Of a stretch of 64,000 nt of DNA, positions 59,901-64,000 are shown one piece after another. The translations under genes were made by a program, and so were the position numbers. Source of the stretch: Streptomyces sp. S.PB5 (GTDB taxonomy: Bacteria > Actinomycetota > Actinomycetes > Streptomycetales > Streptomycetaceae); assembly GCF_030403745.1 (NCBI RefSeq), contig NZ_JAQMWP010000005.1, positions 248,001-312,000 of the forward strand. Reading direction: 5' to 3'. How positions within the stretch are numbered: position 1 is the first letter of the stretch; every line of letters begins with the position of its first letter. The notes below the pieces were generated by a model that searched no databases, was not told the DNA's origin, and saw only the letters and a program-made list of their open reading frames with translations.

Positions 59901-60010
59901 GCCACCGCGAGGCGCGGGTCTCGGGCCTCGGGAACCGGGCCCGTGCTCCCCGACGTCGGTTCTGCCGACGACTCGCGCTGCTTCGACCTGTCGGGGAACT
60001 CGCCCGCCAC
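56912..60010 (-). CDS. D-alanyl-D-alanine carboxypeptidase with expanded acidic N-terminus
   Basis: The 1032-residue protein is a penicillin-binding D,D-carboxypeptidase. Residues 1-630 are cytoplasmic and made of Ala/Glu/Asp/Gly-rich sequence, with 18-residue repeats such as DGAGHAEDAARSENAGAE between about 141 and 257. One membrane helix (about 637-655, LVLLLAIVFAIVQAV) precedes the peptidase domain outside. That domain has the motifs SVAK (711-714, active serine 711), SAN (775-777) and KTG (875-877). A C-terminal beta domain (about 930-1032) ends EPGFTDKLTRIG. The GTG at 60010 follows AGGAGG. The length of the N-terminus is about three times that in simple family members, and its role is unknown. 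Confidence 0.92.
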   Translation of the reverse strand: MAGEFPDRSKQRESSAEPTSGSTGPVPEARDPRLAVARDTEPSPAPRGGVDTATRVISARDVARARAAASAEEAGADSDAENSTGGAAAAEAEGSGSSSASDSGATSASGSVAEGSARGADATEDDVEAKAEGSGAGSRAGAAEGAGNADRAERAAGAGHADDGDRAEDAGAEDGAGHAEDASRSEGTGAEDGVARSEDAGAAEGAGRADGAERSEDAGAADGAGHAEDAARSENAGAEVGARRAEDARRSEDAGTAAGSGSDDAGRPERAAAGTHAPGTGDAGSETDAEPSTSAQEAEAPENGSAEDADAETPVHGPAKDAEARDAEPVTGAVPDAETSGASPAGSAQDAGTDTGVDGETPEAGSRAAALAAGGAKTGGPDDSRLRAAVAAWVRTGDSTDEDGSGAGETAPEDAEPSGSAAKADTEAPEASEAPEAGDPVDSAEKAGAKPVADAEPVRDAVPAQDAVPTGADEPGAADGKADAKAADRTGNAGQANVPAWAADRTGDARQAADGQTDAPARPGDRTGNTPQAADAPPTPTDPSRTGGAHGNAKADPEPPRVDQPTTMLKLPSAAERTSKFVALKPDVTTPVPQIGPERTTQQPLPPKPPLDLLAELTNTPPPPETPLRTTVRRVKIWTPLVLLLAIVFAIVQAVRPLPSPSLELTAKDTYTFDGGKADIPWPAQGQAALEVQGIGSFGSSGDQKPVPIASVAKVMTAYLILRDHPLKGDAKGPMIKVDQAAEDQASAEGESTVKVKAGDEISEREALQGILLASANNVARLVARWDAGSEKGFVAKMNAAAKDLGMTNTTYTDPSGLNDTTVSTAVDQVKLAKAAMKDPVFREVAAMPEYIDYKGAKQYNWNKLVGRNNVIGIKTGTTTSARGNLVFAATKEIGGETRTVVGAVLRQPEGGFDNTILQGALSAGDKLIRAAQANLEAATILKKGDVVGYVDDGLGGKTPVVAAKDVPAVGWAGLTVKVSFAADGVPHTAKAGAKVGTLTVGDASTGAVQVPVALQKDLVEPGFTDKLTRIG

Positions 60011-60226
60011 CGATGCCTCCTAAACCGTGAACCCGTCTGAACCGCCCGCCCCGACACCGCTCCCCCGCGCTGTCCGAACCATGTACCAGTGTCCTGTGTG
60101 AGGGCTTGGCTCCTGCGGTAGACGAGAACGACATACCTACCGGTTCCACTACAAACAGGTCACGCACCCTCGACAGACCAATGTGAGAGGGGTCACCCTG
60201 TCTTTCATCCACGCGGGGAGGCATGG

Positions 60227-60985
60227 ATGGGCAGGAGCCGCAGAACACTTCCGGAGGAGCTTCTGCTGCTGGCGTTGGACCCGGCCACGGGTACCACCGC
60301 ACAGCCGCAGTCGCTCGACCTCGGTCTGGCCGGAGCACAGCTAGTGGAGCTGGCGCTGGCCGGACGGATAGCCCCAGACGGGGATCGTATCGCCGTGGTA
60401 GCCCCACGGCCGACTGGAGATCCGACACTGGACTGCGCACTGGAGTTGCTGCGAAGGCGTGGCGCTCCCGTGCGGGCGGTCCACTGGATTGGCGGGCCGC
60501 GTCTCGGGCTGCGCCAGACCTACCTCTCGCATCTGGAGCGGTGCGGCATGGTGCATGCCGTGGCGGGCCAGATGTGCGGGGTGTTGCCGACGACTCGCTA
60601 CCAAGCGACGGACAACGCCATCAGCCGGGAGATCAGGGCCCGGCTGGACTCCGCGATCCGCACCGGCGTACCGCCGGACCCGCGGACCGCGGCGCTCGCC
60701 GCACTGGCGCACGCGGTCGGCCTCGGCAAGCACCTGTATCCGGGCAACGAGGGACGGTCCTCTCGCTCCCGGCTGCGGGACCTGATCAGGCACGACCCCA
60801 TGGGCGGTCTCGTGGCGCACGCCGTGATGGACGTCCAGAACGGCGTCGCGGCCCAGCCGCGCCGCAGCCCGGCTCCGCAGACCGGCCGCCCGGCCGGACC
60901 AGGAGCCAGGCAGGCAGCGGAACCCGCCCGCGGTGTTCCGGTGCAACCGCGCCGCGGTTCGATGGCGCGTGTCGTGGCTCACTGA
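60227..60985 (+). CDS. GPP34/GOLPH3-domain protein
   Basis: The 252-residue protein has the GPP34 family features LPEELLLLALDPATGTT at the N-terminus, LAGAQLVELALAGRI, and VGLGKHLYPGNEGRSSRSRL near residue 175. In eukaryotes GOLPH3/VPS74 binds phosphatidylinositol-4-phosphate; bacterial members, abundant in actinobacteria, are uncharacterised and may associate with membranes. The ATG at 60227 follows GGGGAGG; an overlapping ATG at 60223 is in another frame. The C-terminal 50 residues are Pro/Arg/Gln-rich. It is divergent from the carboxypeptidase over 216 bases. Confidence 0.85.
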   Translation: MGRSRRTLPEELLLLALDPATGTTAQPQSLDLGLAGAQLVELALAGRIAPDGDRIAVVAPRPTGDPTLDCALELLRRRGAPVRAVHWIGGPRLGLRQTYLSHLERCGMVHAVAGQMCGVLPTTRYQATDNAISREIRARLDSAIRTGVPPDPRTAALAALAHAVGLGKHLYPGNEGRSSRSRLRDLIRHDPMGGLVAHAVMDVQNGVAAQPRRSPAPQTGRPAGPGARQAAEPARGVPVQPRRGSMARVVAH

Positions 60986-61324
60986 GCCGCAGTGCCACGA
61001 CACGACGACCCGTAGAACCGCAGCACAGCAGCACCACCGCACCGCTTGCACCACACGCACCTCCGGCGCATTCCCAGACCCGGTATCCGGGAGCCGCTGG
61101 TCCGCGCGGGGCGGCGAGACCGTGTGTCCGGACGACACCACGGCTTCGCCGTCCCGCGCGGCCGTTTTTGTGACGCCCGTCCTCCGATCATGGCGAACTG
61201 GCGTGTATCCAGCGCATATCCACTGTTTCCCAGCGGTAGAAACCACCTTGGTGGCAGTCTGCTCAACAGCAGATACGCAAAGTGGCAATGTCTTCAAGGC
61301 ACGCAGCCGGAGGTGCACGTTCCC
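60986..61324. other. Upstream region of the XRE regulator
   Basis: The 339-base gap contains no supported gene. Near the regulator it has a 6-4-6 inverted repeat TCTGCTCAACAGCAGA (61258-61273) and a CCACC/GGTGG pair around 61243, either of which could be an autoregulatory site. Confidence 0.45.
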
Positions 61325-62182
61325 GTGGCGTCCAATGTCAATCCCACTGTCAGGCGACGCCGGCTCGGCCAGGAGCTGCGTCGGCTCCGTGAACTCAAGG
61401 GCATGACGGCCGAAGAGGTGGCCGAACGGCTTCTGGTCTCGCAGTCGAAGATCAGCCGGCTGGAGAACGGCCGGCGCAGCATCAGCCAGCGCGACGTCCG
61501 CGACCTGTGCGGGGTGTACGAGGTCGAGGACCACCGGATCGTCGACTCCCTGATGCAGATGGCCAAGGACAGCCGCCAGCAAGGGTGGTGGCACTCCTTC
61601 GGCGACATCCCCTACAGCGTCTACATCGGACTGGAGACGGACGCGGCGAGCCTGCGCGTGTACGACCCCCAGGTCGTCCCCGGTCTGCTCCAGACCCGCA
61701 CCTACGCCGAGTCCCTCATCTCCGGCGCGCTTCCCGAGGCCACGCCCACCGACATCGACAAGCGTGTCCAGGTGCGGCTGCGCCGACAGGAACGTATCTC
61801 TGCCGCCGACAACCCGCTCCGGCTGTGGGCGGTCCTGGACGAGGCGACGCTGCGCCGCGAGGTCGGCAACCGGCAGGTGATGATCGAGCAGTTGGAGCAT
61901 CTGGTCGAGATGTCCCAGCTGCCGCATGTGACGGTCCAGTTGATCCCGTTCACGATGGGCGCGCACCCGGGGGTCAGCGGGCAGTACGCGATCCTCGAGT
62001 TCCCCGACGCCGCCGACTCCAGCGTGGTCTACATCGAGGGCGTGACAAGCGACCTCTATCTGGAGAAAGCACAGGATGTGCAGAAGTACAGCGTCATGTA
62101 CGAGCACTTGCGGGCACAGGCCCTGAACGCGGACCAAAGCAGGGATTTCATCTCGAAGGTCGCGAAGGAGTACGCACGCTGA
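61325..62182 (+). CDS. XRE-family regulator with DUF5753 (WhiJ-type)
   Basis: The 285-residue protein starts at GTG 61325 (VASNVNPTVRRRRLGQELRR). The helix-turn-helix is at about 12-60 (LRELKGMTAEEVAERLLVSQ, KISRLENGRRSISQRDVRDL). The DUF5753 domain (about 95-275) contains YDPQVVPGLLQTRTYAESLI, RRQERISAADNPLRLWAVLD and VTVQLIPFTMGAHPGVSGQY. Streptomyces carry dozens of such regulators, usually next to a DUF397 gene, as here 184 bases downstream. WhiJ and AbaA-type clusters of this kind influence sporulation and antibiotics. A possible ribosome site GGAGG is 11 bases before the GTG. Confidence 0.92.
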   Translation: MASNVNPTVRRRRLGQELRRLRELKGMTAEEVAERLLVSQSKISRLENGRRSISQRDVRDLCGVYEVEDHRIVDSLMQMAKDSRQQGWWHSFGDIPYSVYIGLETDAASLRVYDPQVVPGLLQTRTYAESLISGALPEATPTDIDKRVQVRLRRQERISAADNPLRLWAVLDEATLRREVGNRQVMIEQLEHLVEMSQLPHVTVQLIPFTMGAHPGVSGQYAILEFPDAADSSVVYIEGVTSDLYLEKAQDVQKYSVMYEHLRAQALNADQSRDFISKVAKEYAR

Positions 62183-62365
62183 CCCACTCTGTAAGGCAGG
62201 GTGCCGGAAGGTACACCCAGTCCGGTCGTAATGGAAGACTCCGCTGGTATATGCCACCCGGCCGGGTGAATACATCCCCCGCACTCCGATGTTGGCGAGT
62301 AGCGTCGATCACGCCATCGGATAACAACGTTGGCGCAAACTCAGCAACTGGCTATCGGAGCGAAA

Positions 62366-62557
62366 ATGGCAATCAAGCAGGGCGCCGCGGACACGTGGGT
62401 CAAGTCTTCATACTCCCAGGGCAACGGCGCGTGCGTCGAGATCAAGTCCCCTGTCGTGTCGGCGATGGCCGTCCGGGACTCGAAGATCCAGAACGGCCCC
62501 ACGCTGGCCTTCCCCGCGGACGCGTGGAACGCCTTCGTCGGCTCGGTCAAGGCGTAA
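62366..62557 (+). CDS. DUF397 small protein (partner of the XRE regulator)
   Basis: The 63-residue protein reads WVKSSYSQGNGACVEI, then MAVRDSKIQNGPTLAFPADA followed by WNAFVGSVKA. This is the complete DUF397 pattern: W-x-K-S-S-x-S-x-x-x-G-x-C-V-E, then V-R-D-S-K, then F. The ATG at 62366 follows GGAG; a TTG at 62330 would add 12 unconvincing residues. DUF397 proteins are encoded beside XRE-DUF5753 regulators, and the pair probably acts as a regulator and antagonist, sometimes considered toxin-antitoxin-like. It is 183 bases after its partner, longer than in many pairs, so it may have its own promoter. Confidence 0.9.
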   Translation: MAIKQGAADTWVKSSYSQGNGACVEIKSPVVSAMAVRDSKIQNGPTLAFPADAWNAFVGSVKA

Positions 62558-62690
62558 ATGGCCGGGTGACCGAGCAGCACTACACAACTACACAAGCACC
62601 ACCGAAGAGCCCTCTCGTCTAGCTCGCCGTCCTTGCCGAGGGGGCTCGGCTTGTGTCCGGAAACGGACCTGCGGGACCGAGGCCTGCGCC

Positions 62691-63530
62691 CTACCTGAGC
62701 AGGTCGACGTACTTGTCCGTCCCCGGCACGGTCGGGACGAACGGCGCCGCCAACTCCACCCTCCCCAGGCCCGCTTCCGACACCGGCTCCTCCAGCCCCG
62801 TGAAGTACCGCTCCCAGCACTCCCGCGGATCCGCCTCCAGGAACCACAGCAGCGTCAGCCGGGTGTCGACCCCCTCGACCTGCTTCACATACGTCATCCG
62901 GTCCCCCGGCAGCGGAGTCGGCCGGAACACGGTCACCATCGCCACCGGCGACCCCGCCACCCGTTTCGGCAGGTGCCGCGACCGCAGCCACTCCAGCAAC
63001 TCTCCGCGCTGTTCGGCCGATTCGGTGTCGATCACCTCGACGACCAGGCCCGCGTACGGATGGTCGAGGGCGTGGAAGTCCCGCGGCCCGGCCGCCCCGT
63101 CCCGGTACACGGTCGCCTCGTGGTCGTGGAACGCCGTGAAGACATGCGTCCGGTCCTGGTACACCCGAGCGTCGCGATTCAGCCGCTTGTTGATGCCGAC
63201 GGTCCACTTCATGTGGTCGTCGTAGCGTCCGTCGGTGATCCAGTAGGTCGAGATGTAGCACCCGGCGGTGACCGGCTGGGCGATCGCCGACTTCTCGGGG
63301 TAGCGCAGGAGTTGGAGGTCCCGGGTGGCGACCCAGCGGCGCCCGGCGTACATCCAGGGCATCGCCATCGCGCCGGCGTAGTAGTGGTCGTCCTCGTACC
63401 AGCGGTTGTACGCGTACTCGTGGCCCGGGTGTGGCTCGACCATGGTGATGAGCGCATGGCCGGGGCGGACGCCGTACGGACCGACGGCGGCCAGTTCGGC
63501 GTACGTCTCGCTGCGGGTCTCTTCGCTCAT
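62691..63530 (-). CDS. EthD-like alpha/beta-barrel protein, function unknown
   Basis: The 279-residue protein has, near residue 40, the sequence HEYAYNRWYEDDHYYAGAMA followed by MPWMYAGRRWVATRD. The N-x-W-Y-x-x-x-H pattern is like that of EthD and related dimeric alpha/beta-barrel enzymes. A second barrel-like segment begins near 190 (PVAMVTVFRPTPLPGDRMTY). The two halves could form a fused dimer. No redox or metal motif is obvious beyond histidines. The ATG at 63530 follows GGAAGGGA. It is divergent from a short-chain dehydrogenase over 95 bases that contain a perfect 17-bp palindrome, so the two are probably co-regulated. I do not recognise a named family. Confidence 0.6.
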   Translation of the reverse strand: MSEETRSETYAELAAVGPYGVRPGHALITMVEPHPGHEYAYNRWYEDDHYYAGAMAMPWMYAGRRWVATRDLQLLRYPEKSAIAQPVTAGCYISTYWITDGRYDDHMKWTVGINKRLNRDARVYQDRTHVFTAFHDHEATVYRDGAAGPRDFHALDHPYAGLVVEVIDTESAEQRGELLEWLRSRHLPKRVAGSPVAMVTVFRPTPLPGDRMTYVKQVEGVDTRLTLLWFLEADPRECWERYFTGLEEPVSEAGLGRVELAAPFVPTVPGTDKYVDLLR

Positions 63531-63562
63531 TCCCTTCCCCTTCCTGGATGACTCGCCCATAC

Positions 63563-63579
63563 TCTGACGCCCCGTCAGA
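63563..63579. promoter_or_regulatory. 17-bp perfect palindrome, candidate TetR operator
   Basis: TCTGACGCCCCGTCAGA is a 7-3-7 inverted repeat in the divergent promoter of the EthD-like and dehydrogenase genes. The TCTGACG half-site is typical of TetR-type operators. A TATAG word directly follows and could be part of a promoter. No TetR gene is visible in the window here. Confidence 0.6.
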
Positions 63580-63625
63580 TATAGCGCCAGGGGCGGGAAT
63601 CAGCGGGATTTCAGGGAGGTCTGCC

Positions 63626-64000
63626 ATGTCACTGCTCACGGGCCGGACGGTCGTCGTGTCGGGCGTCGGCGCCGGGCTCGGTCATCAGGTCGCCGCGGCG
63701 GTCGTACGGGACGGCGGGAACGCGGTGCTCGGGGCGCGCACCGAGGCCAATCTCGCCAAGAGCGCGGCCGAGATCGATCCGGACGGGGCGCACGCGGCGT
63801 ACCGGGCGACGGACATCACCGATGAGCAACAGTGCGTCGAGCTCGCAGAGTTGGCGGTGGAGCGGTTCGGGCGGATCGACGCGGTGGTCCATGTCGCCGC
63901 CTGGGACAGCCACTTCGGCGGGCTGGAGGACGCGGACTTCACCACCTGGCAGTCGGTGATCGACGTGAATCTGCTGGGGACGCTGCGGATGACGCGAGCA
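63626..64000 (+). CDS. Short-chain dehydrogenase/reductase, N-terminal part (3' end outside window)
   Basis: The visible 125 residues are the Rossmann part of an SDR enzyme. The nucleotide motif is TVVVSGVGAGLGHQVA, where the usual TGxxxGxG is SGVGAGLG. GARTEANL follows strand 2, suggesting NADP or NAD use. The structural NNAG motif appears as HVAAW, a deviation. VNLLGTLRMT begins the next helix. An ATG at 63626 follows GGGAGG. The catalytic Ser-Tyr-Lys lies outside the window. It is divergent from the EthD-like gene with a shared palindrome. Confidence 0.87.
   Translation, partial: MSLLTGRTVVVSGVGAGLGHQVAAAVVRDGGNAVLGARTEANLAKSAAEIDPDGAHAAYRATDITDEQQCVELAELAVERFGRIDAVVHVAAWDSHFGGLEDADFTTWQSVIDVNLLGTLRMTRA

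Noticed and set aside
56603..60040. 1145-codon plus-strand frame
   Set aside because: Antisense of the carboxypeptidase gene; open only because of high GC and the repeat region.
1..64000. Secondary-metabolite biosynthetic cluster
   Set aside because: No ketosynthase, peptide synthetase, terpene cyclase or RiPP modification gene was seen; the regulators and exporters alone do not make a cluster.

Overview
The window is high-GC actinobacterial chromosome, almost certainly Streptomyces. The evidence is GC-rich third codon positions, frequent GTG/TTG starts, AGGAGG-type ribosome sites, Tat and lipoprotein signals, a hrdD-type sigma factor beside a fructose PTS operon, sigma-R type promoters (GGGAAT-N18-GTT), and a cognate XRE-DUF5753/DUF397 pair. 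It holds about 58 genes, one tRNA, one probable pseudogene and no integrase, transposase or CRISPR array. No polyketide or peptide synthetase gene is present.

Left third (1-28.4 kb). This part holds a partial MFS gene, an FmdB-type zinc ribbon behind a sigma-R promoter, a methylthioadenosine-phosphorylase-like gene, an SAF-domain protein and mscL. Next come pyruvate formate-lyase and its activase (pflB-pflA), divergent from an LtrA-like membrane gene. The shared promoter region carries a perfect Rex operator and a DevR/OsdR-type palindrome. Then follow a P1-family peptidase, a lipoprotein L,D-transpeptidase, a DUF6227 gene and an orphan cysteine-rich secreted protein. The fructose operon (fruR-fruK-fruA) comes next and contains a 36-bp tandem repeat frame wedged between fruK and fruA. 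After it are an MFS/WYL-regulator pair, a TetR gene, hrdD, an acetyltransferase, a dioxygenase/MarR pair, and a TetR-MFS pair with twin operators.

Middle third (28.6-44.7 kb). A secreted M6-like metalloprotease is followed by a double-length IclR regulator and a NarL-type two-component pair. Then come a DUF418 membrane protein, tRNA-Arg(CCT), an AfsR/LuxR-like ATPase without an output domain, a delta-60 repeat secreted protein and a SpoIIE-type phosphatase. The segment ends with a frame-broken gene remnant, a GIY-YIG protein, an orphan ChvE-like sugar-binding lipoprotein and a ferric-reductase-like flavoprotein.

Right third (44.8-64 kb). A two-gene xylan operon encodes a Tat-exported GH11 xylanase and a CE4 acetylxylan esterase, with LacI-operator-like sequence upstream. 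It is followed by a secreted protein of unknown role, a DegT-type aminotransferase with a BioF2-like acetyltransferase, and a MarR/MFS/ArsR cluster. Next are glutathione peroxidase, a MerR regulator, a large polytopic membrane protein, and a D,D-carboxypeptidase with an expanded acidic repeat region. The window closes with a GPP34 protein, the XRE/DUF397 pair, an EthD-like protein and the start of a short-chain dehydrogenase.

Two themes recur. One is redox and oxygen control: Rex, DevR-like and sigma-R sites, glutathione peroxidase and a ferric-reductase-like protein. The other is in-frame or intergenic low-complexity repeat expansion, seen in the fru operon, the TetR protein, the MFS tail and the carboxypeptidase. 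Function calls rest on reading motifs and family resemblance; no database search was run.
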